Shown: piece after piece, positions 43,514 through 51,448 of the stretch
Layout of the letters: every line of letters begins with the position of its first letter
Position numbering within the stretch: position 1 is the stretch's first letter
Assembly (NCBI RefSeq): GCF_000017805.1
Contig: NC_009767.1
Coordinates: 2,170,001-2,234,000 of the forward strand
Direction: 5' to 3'
Length of the DNA: 64,000 bases
Source of the DNA: Roseiflexus castenholzii DSM 13941
GTDB taxonomy: Bacteria; Chloroflexota; Chloroflexia; Chloroflexales; Roseiflexaceae
Notes under the pieces: model-generated
The model's input: only the letters and a program-made list of their open reading frames with translations
Databases searched by the model: none
Told to the model about the DNA's origin: nothing
Made by a program: the position numbers and the translations under genes

Positions 43514-43840
43514 ATGAACCCTGGCAAGGAAGTAACGACAGCGGGTATGGTCGTTGGCATTCTGGCACTCTCAATATTCGGCGCATTGGTCCGTGTTTTG
43601 CTGCGTCTGGGGGAAGCGAGTCCTCTATGCAACGACGCATCATTCCCTCTCCAGGCTATGGCTGTCTGGGGCGACCTGCTACTTCTGGTGATTTTCCCTC
43701 TGGGCGTCGGGTGGTGGGAGTTTCGCAAACAGATCCCGCGCAGCGCCCTCTGGCGCGGGCTGGGGATTGCGTTGCTGCTGCTGATCGCGTTCTACGCCCT
43801 CTTTACCGCGTGGCGCCATCCGTGCGTGTTCGGCTGGTAG
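43514..43840 (+). CDS. Small three-span membrane protein, paralogue 2
   Basis: 108 residues. Layout matches the preceding gene: first span (GMVVGILALSIFGALVRVLL), a short loop with Cys (EASPLCNDASF), a second span, WWEFRKQIPRSALWRG and a third span ending TAWRHPCVFGW. AGGAGG lies 6 bp before the ATG. I recognise no family. Such small membrane proteins next to pseudopilin-like and toxin-type genes could be immunity or accessory factors, but this is speculation. Confidence 0.6.
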   Translation: MNPGKEVTTAGMVVGILALSIFGALVRVLLRLGEASPLCNDASFPLQAMAVWGDLLLLVIFPLGVGWWEFRKQIPRSALWRGLGIALLLLIAFYALFTAWRHPCVFGW

Positions 43841-43940
43841 CAGGGCGGATCGTCTGATACAGGGTTGCTTAACGGCACGTATTCCCGGGGTGAAGCGGGG
43901 GTGATGCGCTCGGTAGGGCAGCGCATAGAAGGTGAAACAT

Positions 43941-44447
43941 ATGAACGCACGACAGAATGCGCGACACCGGCGCTATGAAGGCAGCGCCGAAACAAGAACG
44001 TTCATTGCGTTGATGGCTCTGTGCATCATAACGCTGCTGGCAGCCGTCGGATTGGGATTCAAGATGCGCGACAGCGATCTGGGGAGGTCCATCACGCAGG
44101 TGCTGACCGGGGGTGCGTCGAGGCAGACGCCGGGTATTCAGGGACCGGGTTCTCAATCGCCGCTGGTGCATGCGCCGGATGTGACAGCGCCGGATGTGAC
44201 AGCGCCTGATATTCAGCTTCCCAACCTTCCGAGCGTCGGAGCGCCGGTCATCGGCGCGCCTGCTGCCTCGACGGTCGGCACGGGTGATGTGGTCGTACTG
44301 TTCAGCATCGGCGTCGTCCTCCTGACCATGGAATACGTCATTGCGTGGATGACAACAGGGATGCTGGTCGTACTGTTCAGCATCGGCGTCGTCCTCCTGA
44401 CGGTGTCTGGTCTCTTGTACGTGAGGCTGCGTATGAGAGCCGAATGA
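43941..44447 (+). CDS. Membrane protein related to the N-terminus of the 40469 gene, with internal duplication
   Basis: 168 residues. The first 45 residues (MNARQNARHRRYEGSAETRT, then IALMALCIITLLAAVGLGF) align with those of the product at 40469, but the +5 Glu of the pseudopilin leader is lost. A Pro/Thr/Asp linker repeats VTAPD. Two hydrophobic spans (both VVLFSIGVVLLT) are encoded by an exact 36-bp direct repeat, 44291-44326 and 44366-44401, so the second span arose by a 75-bp duplication. Start ATG 43941 is preferred over 43932 because it matches the paralogue. Confidence 0.6.
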   Translation: MNARQNARHRRYEGSAETRTFIALMALCIITLLAAVGLGFKMRDSDLGRSITQVLTGGASRQTPGIQGPGSQSPLVHAPDVTAPDVTAPDIQLPNLPSVGAPVIGAPAASTVGTGDVVVLFSIGVVLLTMEYVIAWMTTGMLVVLFSIGVVLLTVSGLLYVRLRMRAE

Positions 44448-44460
44448 TGGTGCAGCAACG

Positions 44461-44718
44461 ATGTCGATGAAGAGAATATTCGCAATTGCCGCAATTGTCG
44501 CGTTCGTCGCAATGATTGGTGCGCTCGTTCTGGCTGCCGGTCCGTGGCGGTTGTTGCTGATCGGTTTGGCCGGCATCAGCGGTCTGGTGATGTCGCTTGC
44601 TCGCGTTATGGCGTTCGACACTCCATCGACCAGGGTGCAGCGCGCCATTGCTATCCTGTACGAGGTGGCATTCTGGCTTGGTTTGATCGGTCTGGCGCTC
44701 TTCTCGTTCACGCGTTGA
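44461..44718 (+). CDS. Small membrane protein
   Basis: 85 residues with two to three hydrophobic spans (IFAIAAIVAFVAMIGALVL, LLLIGLAGISGLVMSL, EVAFWLGLIGLALFSF). The gene starts 13 bp after the previous stop, which suggests one transcript. Ribosome site is weak. No family recognised. Confidence 0.5.
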   Translation: MSMKRIFAIAAIVAFVAMIGALVLAAGPWRLLLIGLAGISGLVMSLARVMAFDTPSTRVQRAIAILYEVAFWLGLIGLALFSFTR

Positions 44719-44791
44719 TGATGGCGCGCTGCGGGGAATGTTACACATTACGGCGTACCCTGTAACGTTCTAGCGCAGTGGAGATTATCGA

Positions 44792-45151
44792 ATGGCAAAG
44801 CGCATACGTCTTATGGCTGATTATGCCGCATACCCGCTCTGGTGGGGAGAGCCGGATCTGGTTGGAAATATCGATCCCTCGGCTCTGCCTTTGAGCGCGG
44901 AAACCATCGCTCGCCTGATGGAATGGTCCGCACGGTACGATGCGACCTTGAATAAGGATGATCCGGCAGCGTCGGGCTTCCCTACCGACGAGGAGCAACG
45001 AGCGTTCGAGGACGCTGGTCTTGAACTCTGGCGACGGGTGCGCGAGGAATTAGGGGCGGCATATGATGTCTGGTATTTTAGTGATCGCTATCAGCGCCTC
45101 TTCAGCCATCCTGACGAATTAGAAGCGATGATGGCATCGTCTGGCGAGTGA
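44792..45151 (+). CDS. Soluble protein of the type found beside polymorphic toxins, possible orphan immunity protein
   Basis: 119 residues, acidic, no signal or membrane span. The N-terminal motif (LMADYAAYPLWW, GNIDPSALPLS) and ARYDATLNKDDPAASGF define a small family I have seen near toxin cassettes in other phyla; the family has no firm function. It lies just upstream of a toxin-like nucleotidyltransferase module, consistent with a leftover immunity gene. I see no good Shine-Dalgarno. Confidence is moderate that it is a real gene and low for the immunity role. Confidence 0.6.
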   Translation: MAKRIRLMADYAAYPLWWGEPDLVGNIDPSALPLSAETIARLMEWSARYDATLNKDDPAASGFPTDEEQRAFEDAGLELWRRVREELGAAYDVWYFSDRYQRLFSHPDELEAMMASSGE

Positions 45152-45158
45152 GCCGTAA

Positions 45159-45650
45159 CACAGCAGCGGCGCGCCGCGCGTAGCGGATGCCAACGGACCA
45201 GGGGCAGGGGCGCCGCGCCCGGCGGCGCGCAGACCGGCGGGCGGGGGACCGGGGAATGGCGGCGCGCCGCGTGTGGCGGATGCCGATGGACCGGGGGCGG
45301 GGGCGCCGCTGCGCGTCCCGCAAGGCATGACTCCTGAACAGTTTCGGTCATTTGCGTCCGCAGTGCGCAATGGTGCAGGACACCTTGGGTCGGATATTCG
45401 GGTGCAAGGGAGTCGTACGGCGGGCACAGCACGACCTGACTCGGATATTGATATCGCGATTCGTGTATCGCCCGAACGGTTCAATCAGCTTATACGAGAG
45501 CGATTCGGAACACCCAATCCGGGCAGTGCGAAAGAGCATACCATGCTGCACGCGCTGGAAGAGCGATTTGGGTATCCAGTTGATATCTCGGTGATTCGTG
45601 AGGGCGGACCGTTTGATCGAGGTCCCTGGGTACCGCTACCAAACGAATAA
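45159..45650 (+). pseudogene. Severed polymorphic-toxin tip: nucleotidyltransferase domain
   Basis: From 45159 the frame is open without a plausible start: a Gly/Ala/Pro linker that repeats GAPRVADADGPGAGAP, then VPQGMTPEQFRSFASAV and a minimal nucleotidyltransferase core (RVQGSRTAGTARPDSDIDIA, containing Gly-Ser and the metal-binding Asp-x-Asp). The C-terminus DRGPWVPLPNE is complete. Such modules form the C-terminal toxin of large RHS/secreted polymorphic toxins; the delivery part is missing here. A GTG at 45273 could still give a 125-residue protein but has no ribosome site. The stop codon TAA at 45156 blocks extension upstream. Confidence 0.65.
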
Positions 45651-45692
45651 CACAATCAGAAAGCCTAAGCCTGGAGATTCGGGTGATCGAAC

Positions 45693-46078
45693 GTGGAATT
45701 GTCGTGCAAGATATATGTAGACAGCGATCTGAGTTGCCCCCAACTCGCCAACCTGGTTGCTCAGTGGGTTGGTGGATCGATCCGAGGGGTGACTGTTCAT
45801 GGCTCAGGATATGAGATCGACATTTTGGCGAATAATAAAGCCGATGTGCGGCATAAGAAAGAATTCCCTGACGGATTTCTGTATTTCACGAGGCTCGTTG
45901 AGTTCTACACCGATGCTGGCGAACCGGTGGCGCGACAGGCGGCGATGGTCACGCGCATTCTCGAGGCGTTTTGGGCTTCGAATGTTCCCGCAGTCGCAGC
46001 ATGGATGATGAAGACGTGTTGCTGCATCGGGGCGGTTCGCGAAGCCATGATATCCCGTGGCCGATTGCGCAGGTGTGA
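45693..46078 (+). pseudogene. Probable immunity gene with a frameshift near its end
   Basis: Starts at a GTG 42 bp after the toxin module. The first ~103 residues are soluble, mixed alpha/beta (MELSCKIYVDSDLSCPQLAN ... GYEIDILANNKAD). In the reading frame the tail after VPAVAA becomes Cys-rich and implausible and runs to 46115. Switching frame at about 46000 gives MDDEDVLLHRGGSRSHDIPW and PIAQV with a stop at 46076-46078, a far better continuation (acidic helix, Gly-Gly). The gene therefore seems to have lost one base. Assignment as immunity protein comes from position and size. Confidence 0.6.
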
Positions 46079-46130
46079 CGCATTTGCCATTCTCGCCGAA
46101 CCTTCCCACCTCTGAGGCTGAACATCTCTA

Positions 46131-47243
46131 TCATCCCTCCCCGCCAAGCGTCTGCACTGCGAGACGCCTTCCGCTCTCCGTCAGCACGATCAGGTCCCTC
46201 TGTCGCTCCAGCAGACCGTGCTGTTCCGCGCGATGCAGGATCTGTGTGGTAAATGCCGCATTCCAGCGCAAATGTTCGCTGAGATGTGATGGATGACATT
46301 CAACCCTGGCTTGTGGCGTTGCTTCGTGGTGGAGCAGGTGCACCAGCAGCATCGCCTGCGCAAATTCCTGGCGCTGGCGGGCATGGCGCAACGCCTGCGC
46401 GACCAGACCGCGTTCGGGGGCAAACACCCACGCCACGCCAAAGATCAGTCCGCTGACGACCGCCATGGCGCCGGCGAGCGATGTGTCGAGCACAAACGCA
46501 GCCGCACATCCCAGGATTGCTGCCAGCGCGCCAAAGATGGCACTCAACGCCAGCATGTGCGACAGACGATCAGTAAGCAGATAGGCGGCGGCGGGTGGCG
46601 CCACCATCAACGCGACGACCAGCACCGAACCGACGGCGTTGAATGCCCCCACTGCCGTCAGTGATACAACGCTCATTAGCCCGTAGTGCAGCGCCGTGGG
46701 CATGAATCCGAGCGTTGCCGCCAGCGCCGCATCGAAGGTCGCCAGTTTCAGCTCTTTGTAGAACAGGATGAGCAACAGCAGCGACATGCCCAGAATGCCG
46801 CTCATCAACCAGAGCGCCCGCGGTCCCAGATCGATATCCCCCAGGGTATATCGGTCGAGTGGCGCGAACGCCAGTTCGCCAAGCAACACGGCATCGACAT
46901 CGAGATGAACATTCCCGGCATACTGTGCGATCAGAATGACTGCAATACTGAACAGAAACGGGAAAACCAGCCCAATCGCGGCGTCTTCGCGTACCCGTCC
47001 CGTTTGGTTCAAAAGTTCGATCAGGGCAACCGTCGCCACACCTGCGGTTGCAGCAGCCATCACAAGGAGTGGCGAGGTTGTGTCGCGCACAACAAAGAAT
47101 GCCAGAACAATGCCCAACAGAACTGTGTGCGTGATGGCGTCGCTGATCATCGCCACCCGACGCAAGACCAGAAAGGCGCCGGGCAGAGCGCAGGCGACCG
47201 CAGTGACCATTGCAATGAGAATGATTTCTGTCAACGGACTCAT
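46131..47243 (-). CDS. Metal ABC transporter permease with C-terminal DtxR-like winged helix
   Basis: One of two permeases of a Zn/Mn importer (ZnuB/MntB/TroD family). About eight spans in residues 1-280, with ALPGAFLVLRRVAMISDAIT near the start and the family coupling region AVGSVLVVALMVAPPAAAYLL. Residues about 285-370 form a winged helix (VECHPSHLSEHLRWN, ILHRAEQHGLLERQRDLIVL) like the N-terminal domain of iron/manganese repressors. The tether may let metal status influence DNA binding or be structural only. Start MSPLTEI is preferred over an upstream in-frame ATG that overlaps the previous gene. Last gene of the operon. Confidence 0.85.
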   Translation of the reverse strand: MSPLTEIILIAMVTAVACALPGAFLVLRRVAMISDAITHTVLLGIVLAFFVVRDTTSPLLVMAAATAGVATVALIELLNQTGRVREDAAIGLVFPFLFSIAVILIAQYAGNVHLDVDAVLLGELAFAPLDRYTLGDIDLGPRALWLMSGILGMSLLLLILFYKELKLATFDAALAATLGFMPTALHYGLMSVVSLTAVGAFNAVGSVLVVALMVAPPAAAYLLTDRLSHMLALSAIFGALAAILGCAAAFVLDTSLAGAMAVVSGLIFGVAWVFAPERGLVAQALRHARQRQEFAQAMLLVHLLHHEATPQARVECHPSHLSEHLRWNAAFTTQILHRAEQHGLLERQRDLIVLTESGRRLAVQTLGGEG

Positions 47244-47300
47244 GAGTTCAGATGCTCGTCGCAATCTCACTTCTGAGATGGTTCGGATGTGAGTATAGGG

Positions 47301-48182
47301 TCACGACGGTGCGACCGGTCGGGCATTCCGCACCCATGCCCACACCAGACCACGTTGCGGCGCCAGCAGGAGTGAAACGAGGGTCAGCCCACTGATACAT
47401 ACCACGATCATCGGTCCAGTCGGAAGGCGGGCGGCAGTGCTGCTCAACAGCGCTCCGGCAACACCGGCAGTGGCGCCGAAGATGCCGGAAAGCGCAACCA
47501 TCACGCCAAGCCGATCTGTCCACTGACGCGCTGCTGCCGCCGGAGCGACGATCATTGCGCTCATCAGCACTGCCCCAACCGTCTGTAGCCCGATGATGAT
47601 CGCCACAACCAGCAGCGATGTCAACAGTACATCAAGGATGCGCACCGGCAACCCAATGCTGCTGGCAAAATCCGGGTCGAACGCCAGGATCGCACATTCT
47701 TTCCAGCACAACGCCAGGATCAGCAATGCCGGCAGACCGATGACCGCCATTGCGACGACATCGCGTTCGAGCAGGGTTGCTGCCTGACCGAAGAGATATT
47801 TGTCGAGACCCGCCTGCGCTGCGGTGGGCCATTTTTGCACCCACGTCAGCAGCAGCAGACCGGCGCCGAAAAAGGTCGCCAGAATCAAGCCAAGGGCGCT
47901 ATCGCTCTTGAGGCGCGTTGTGCGCACAATCGACATAACGACCATAGCGCCGATCCAGCAGGCGAAGGCTGCGCCGATCATCAGCGCCATTGGCTCTTTG
48001 CTGCCGGTGACGATGAACGCCAGCACGATGCCGGGCAGCGCCGCATGCGACATGGCATCGCCAAGCAGACTCTGCCGACGCAGCACGGCGAATGCGCCGA
48101 TCATGCCGCTCACGATGCCGAGCAGCGCCGATCCGAGCGCAACGGTGCGGAGAGTGTAGTCGAAGAACAAATCGTTGAACAT
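47301..48182 (-). CDS. Metal (Zn/Mn) ABC transporter permease
   Basis: A ZnuB/TroC-type permease of 293 residues and about eight to nine spans. Motifs: GMIGAFAVLRRQSLLGDAMS and TVGAVLMSAMIVAPAAAARQ, which contact the ATPase. Its ATG is preceded directly by a (TTCTCAG)n heptamer array with no Shine-Dalgarno. It is third in the operon; the gap to the ATPase gene (265 bp) is long and holds both the heptamers and a 149-bp mobile-like repeat. Confidence 0.9.
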   Translation of the reverse strand: MFNDLFFDYTLRTVALGSALLGIVSGMIGAFAVLRRQSLLGDAMSHAALPGIVLAFIVTGSKEPMALMIGAAFACWIGAMVVMSIVRTTRLKSDSALGLILATFFGAGLLLLTWVQKWPTAAQAGLDKYLFGQAATLLERDVVAMAVIGLPALLILALCWKECAILAFDPDFASSIGLPVRILDVLLTSLLVVAIIIGLQTVGAVLMSAMIVAPAAAARQWTDRLGVMVALSGIFGATAGVAGALLSSTAARLPTGPMIVVCISGLTLVSLLLAPQRGLVWAWVRNARPVAPS

Positions 48183-48183
48183 A

Positions 48184-48232
48184 GAGAACTGAGAACCGAG
48201 AACTGAGAATCGAGAACTGAGAATCAGGAACC
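48184..48232 (-). repeat. Heptamer array (TTCTCAG)n at a start codon
   Basis: Seven units (plus strand GAGAACT, GAGAACC, GAGAACT, GAGAATC, GAGAACT, GAGAATC, AGGAACC) end one base before the ATG of the permease gene on the minus strand. Confidence 0.9.
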
Positions 48233-48272
48233 AAACTCGTCACTGCCCGTTACCTGGCACTCATCACTCATT

Positions 48273-48421
48273 ATACCAATGACGATTGGAGATACCGCAT
48301 GCGTGTCATGCCGCGCGCCGCGACTTGTCATGCCGCGCGCCGCGAGGAATCTCAGCGGGTCGCGCACGACCCCGCGCGCGGCGCGGGGTGACCATGCCGG
48401 ATGGTCACCGGTCATTGGTAT
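48273..48421 (-). repeat. 149-bp terminal-inverted-repeat element, copy 1 (MITE-like)
   Basis: Ends ATACCAATGAC and GTCATTGGTAT. The interior is GC-rich with a duplicated GCGGCGCGCGGCATGACA and a CCCCGCGCCGCGCGCGGGG palindrome. Same length and about 95 percent the same by eye as copies at 50624 and 50839, in the opposite orientation. It lies inside the metal-transport operon between the ATPase and permease genes. Confidence 0.88.
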
Positions 48422-48447
48422 TACTCGTCACTGAGCAGACGGTTTTC

Positions 48448-49239
48448 TCAAGGTGAAACGACAATTCTGGCGCGTTGCTCACCGGCGACTGCGCCAGGAA
48501 ACTGCCCTTCGAGAAACGCAATTCGCCCGCCATATGCGGCGCGCAACGCGGCTTCGGTAAACGCCTCTGCAACCGGACCGCTGGCGACCAACCGCACATT
48601 GAGCAACGCGACCCAGTCGAAGTACTCGGCGACTGTTTGCAGATCGTGGTGTACGACGACAACGGTTTTTCCGGCGGCGCGCAAATCCTGGAGCAATCCG
48701 ACGATTGCCCGCTCGGTGGTCGCATCAACCCCCTGAAACGGCTCGTCCATGAAATAGACCTGTGCGTCCTGCACCAGTGCGCGCGCCAGAAAGACGCGCT
48801 GCTGTTGCCCACCGGATAGCTGGCTGATCTGGCGATGGGCAAACTCCTGCATCCCGACACGGGTCAGCGCCTCGTGTGCCAGTTCGTGTTCGCGTTTTCC
48901 TGGGCGGCGGAACCATCCAAGCGCGCCATATCGCCCCATCATAACCACATCGAGCACGCTGGCTGGAAAATCCCAATCGACGCTGCTGCGCTGCGGCACA
49001 TACGCTACCAGTCGGCGCTGTTCGGCATATGGTTTGCCGTAGATCAACACCTGCCCGGCAGCCGGACGGATGAGACCCAGGATGGTCTTGAGTAACGTTG
49101 TTTTCCCGGCGCCATTCGGTCCGATGATCCCCATCAACACGCCACCTGGCACGGTCAGATCAATATCCCAAAGTACCGGTTTGTCGCGGTATGCGACGGT
49201 CAGATCGGTCACTTGAATGGCTAGTTGTTCGCTGGTCAT
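48448..49239 (-). CDS. Metal (Zn/Mn) ABC transporter ATP-binding protein
   Basis: Energises the importer. 263 residues: Walker A GPNGAGKTTLL, Q-loop VAYVPQRSSVDW, signature LSGGQQQRVFLARAL, Walker B VYFMDEPFQGVD and H-loop VVVHHDLQTV. The sequence matches the ZnuC/MntA group. It is second in the operon, 69 bp after the binding-protein gene. Confidence 0.93.
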   Translation of the reverse strand: MTSEQLAIQVTDLTVAYRDKPVLWDIDLTVPGGVLMGIIGPNGAGKTTLLKTILGLIRPAAGQVLIYGKPYAEQRRLVAYVPQRSSVDWDFPASVLDVVMMGRYGALGWFRRPGKREHELAHEALTRVGMQEFAHRQISQLSGGQQQRVFLARALVQDAQVYFMDEPFQGVDATTERAIVGLLQDLRAAGKTVVVVHHDLQTVAEYFDWVALLNVRLVASGPVAEAFTEAALRAAYGGRIAFLEGQFPGAVAGEQRARIVVSP

Positions 49240-49308
49240 ATGAGATTCCTCATTCTGAACGCCTACAGGGGGACGTCCCTGCTTGTCTCTTGCCTTGCGC
49301 CGCTGACC

Positions 49309-50238
49309 TCATGCGGCGCCACGCAATGCGCGTACAATCGTGTCGATATTGTGGCGCACCATGCCGATGTAGGTTCCCTCCGACGTTCCGGGTGTCCCCA
49401 GGGCGTCGGAGAAGAGTTCGCCCCCAATCGCTACCGTAAAACCTCGCTCCTGCACTGCTGCCTGCACCGCCTCGATGGTGCGTTGTGGCACGGAGGTCTC
49501 GACGAAGATTGCCGGAATGTGGCGCGTTGCAATAAATTCAGCCAGCGCCTGTACATCAGCAGCGCCTGCTTCGGTTGCCGTGCTGATGCCCTGCAATCCA
49601 CGAACCTCGAACCCGTAGGCACGACCAAAGTAGCGAAAGGCATCGTGCGCAGTGATCAGCACCCGTTGCCCGGCGGGAATGGTCGCCGACTGCTCCAGCG
49701 CGTAGGTGTGCAACGCATCGAGTTGACGAATATAATTGTCAGCATTCGCGCGATAGACCGATGCATTGGAAGGATCGAGATCGATCAGCGCGTCGCGCAC
49801 ATGCTCCGCCGCTCGCTTCCACAGCGTCACATCGAACCAGATATGCGGATCGTACAGGTTTTCATACTTGTCCGACGGTAGCAGCGATTCGCGCGGGATG
49901 CCGGCCGTCACCGCGACTGTTCTGACCCGACCCTGCATGCGTTCGAGCACGTCGCCCATTGCCGCTTCGAGGTGCAGCCCGTTATAGAAGATAATGTCCG
50001 CATCCTGGAGTCGGATCACATCCCTGGCGCTCGCTTTGTACACGTGTGGATCAACCCCCGGACCCATCAGGCTGATCACGCTGACGCGCTCGCCGCCGAT
50101 GTTTTGCACCAGATCGCCAACTATGCCCGTGGTTGTCACCACGCGGATGGGACGGTCGGACAGATTGCCGTCGGGCGCACCGGGCGATGCACACGCAACC
50201 AGTACCAGCATCAGCAGCAGCAACCCGAAGTGTTTCAT
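49309..50238 (-). CDS. Metal (Zn/Mn) ABC transporter substrate-binding lipoprotein (ZnuA/TroA-like)
   Basis: Binds divalent metal outside the membrane. Signal and lipobox: LLLLMLVLVACAS. Cluster A-1 features: VVTTTGIVGDLVQNIGG, GPGVDPHVYKAS (first His ligand), NGLHLE, DPHIWFDV (second His), ITAHDAFRYFGRAYG (third His) and FVETSVPQ with Asp/Glu nearby. There is no long His-rich loop, which favours manganese or a general role over ZnuA proper. GAGGAAGAG lies just before the ATG; a promoter and an AT-rich palindrome precede it. Confidence 0.92.
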   Translation of the reverse strand: MKHFGLLLLMLVLVACASPGAPDGNLSDRPIRVVTTTGIVGDLVQNIGGERVSVISLMGPGVDPHVYKASARDVIRLQDADIIFYNGLHLEAAMGDVLERMQGRVRTVAVTAGIPRESLLPSDKYENLYDPHIWFDVTLWKRAAEHVRDALIDLDPSNASVYRANADNYIRQLDALHTYALEQSATIPAGQRVLITAHDAFRYFGRAYGFEVRGLQGISTATEAGAADVQALAEFIATRHIPAIFVETSVPQRTIEAVQAAVQERGFTVAIGGELFSDALGTPGTSEGTYIGMVRHNIDTIVRALRGAA

Positions 50239-50259
50239 CTCTTCCTCGAATGATTTTAT

Positions 50260-50284
50260 TTTCCAAAAAAGATAATTTTGGAAA
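50260..50284 (-). promoter_or_regulatory. Operator-like palindrome upstream of the metal-transport operon
   Basis: TTTCCAAAA, 7 bp, TTTTGGAAA: a perfect 9-bp inverted repeat. It lies between the -10 box and the start codon, about +13 to +37 from the predicted transcript start. Placement suits a repressor such as a DtxR/MntR or Fur-family regulator; which one is unknown. Confidence 0.7.
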
Positions 50285-50302
50285 TCCTAAAATCTATGAA
50301 GG

Positions 50303-50330
50303 ATTATACCGAGATTGTGGGAGTTGTCAA
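50303..50330 (-). promoter_or_regulatory. Sigma-70-like promoter of the metal-transport operon
   Basis: On the minus strand TTGACA (50325-50330) and TATAAT (50303-50308), both perfect, with a 16-bp spacer, 65 bp upstream of the first gene. Confidence 0.85.
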
Positions 50331-50623
50331 GGGCGCGGGTGGAGTCTGCTCAAGGGGAACGTTTGTTGGGGGCGAGGGGTGATTATCGCGTCTCGACGTC
50401 GTTGCCTCCTCACCTCCCGATCTCCAAAGGGCGAGGGTTTGGTTGGGGACGCAGGTCTCTTGCCCGCATTCGGCTTGTGACTTCCAGGGGTGGCATTTTC
50501 AGGGGCGAGGGTTGCTTGCCGCACTGGACACCGTTTTTCTCACTCCTTCCCCCTTCTTCATCCCGGTGGAGCGAACTTGCGCTGAGCGTAGCGAAGCAAG
50601 GCGTCCGGACATTCTGATGCCTG
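50331..50623. other. Intergenic region with a degenerate repeat
   Basis: 50500-50600 (GGGCGAGGGTTGCTTGCCGC ... CATCCCGGTGGAGCG) resembles 55570-55660 (GGGCGAGGGGTGTTTGCCGT ... GCCCCGGTGGAGCG), so a diverged repeat family is present. No gene. Confidence 0.55.
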
Positions 50624-50772
50624 ATACCAATGCCCTGTGACCATCCGGCATGGTCACCCCGCGCCGCGCGCGGGGTCGTGCGCGACCCGCTGAGATTCCT
50701 CGCGGCGCGCGGCATGACAAGTCGCGGCGCGCGGCATGACACGCATGCGGCGTCTTCAATCGTCATTGGTAT
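50624..50772 (+). repeat. 149-bp terminal-inverted-repeat element, copy 2 (MITE-like)
   Basis: Ends ATACCAATG and CATTGGTAT. Nearly identical to copy 3 only 66 bp downstream in the same orientation and inverted relative to copy 1 at 48273. No coding capacity. Confidence 0.88.
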
Positions 50773-50838
50773 CACCCCTCACCTCTCACCGCTCGCCTCA
50801 CGCCCCTCGCGCCTCACGCCTCTCCCCTCACCCCTCTC

Positions 50839-50987
50839 ATACCAATGCCCTGTGACCATCCGGCATGGTCACCCCGCGCCGCGCGCGGGGTCGTGCGCGA
50901 CCCGCTGAGATTCCTCGCGGCGCGCGGCATGACAAGTCGCGGCGCGCGGCATGACACGCATGCGGCGTCTTCAATCGTCATTGGTAT
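50839..50987 (+). repeat. 149-bp terminal-inverted-repeat element, copy 3 (MITE-like)
   Basis: Ends ATACCAATG and CATTGGTAT. Identical by eye to copy 2 over essentially the full length; the 66 bp between them is pyrimidine-rich heptamer-like DNA (CACCTCTCACCGCTCGCCTC). Confidence 0.88.
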
Positions 50988-51107
50988 GAAACGGACGATG
51001 CATGATGCAGGTTTGGAACCATCGACACGTGTGAGCCTCCAGCCAGGAGTAGGTCTGGCGTGTAACCGGGTCGGCGCATTGCGCATCATACGTGCAGGAG
51101 GAGCAGC

Positions 51108-51434
51108 ATGTTCCGGCGGAAGTCATTGCCACAGGCGTCTCACACGATGGCGCCTTCCGAAGACGAGTTGCAGCGACTGCACGAACAGGCGGTCAATCGG
51201 CGGTACGATCTGCGTGTCTGCAATCCGGCGCACGGCGGCTTCTATGCATTCATGGCGCGCTACAAGGACGCCGCAGATGATCCAGACGCCCTCGAACAAC
51301 TGGCGGAGGAGATCGTTGCGCGCCAGGCACGCCTGGTCCATGATGCCGGACTCTTCGAGTCGTTCGGACATCTGGCGGACCTTGCACGCTGGCGTGCTCG
51401 CGCGCTGCGCGTTCGAAACGGCGCGCCGATATGA
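51108..51434 (+). CDS. Small soluble protein of unknown function
   Basis: 108 residues, charged, mostly helical, no signal or membrane span. An excellent GGAGGAG site lies 6 bp before the ATG. The open frame starting further upstream (from 50845) runs through the MITE-like repeat in another frame and is not the gene. Convergent with the DUF2085 gene. No family recognised. Confidence 0.6.
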   Translation: MFRRKSLPQASHTMAPSEDELQRLHEQAVNRRYDLRVCNPAHGGFYAFMARYKDAADDPDALEQLAEEIVARQARLVHDAGLFESFGHLADLARWRARALRVRNGAPI

Positions 51435-51448
51435 GGTGCGTCTGGAGT

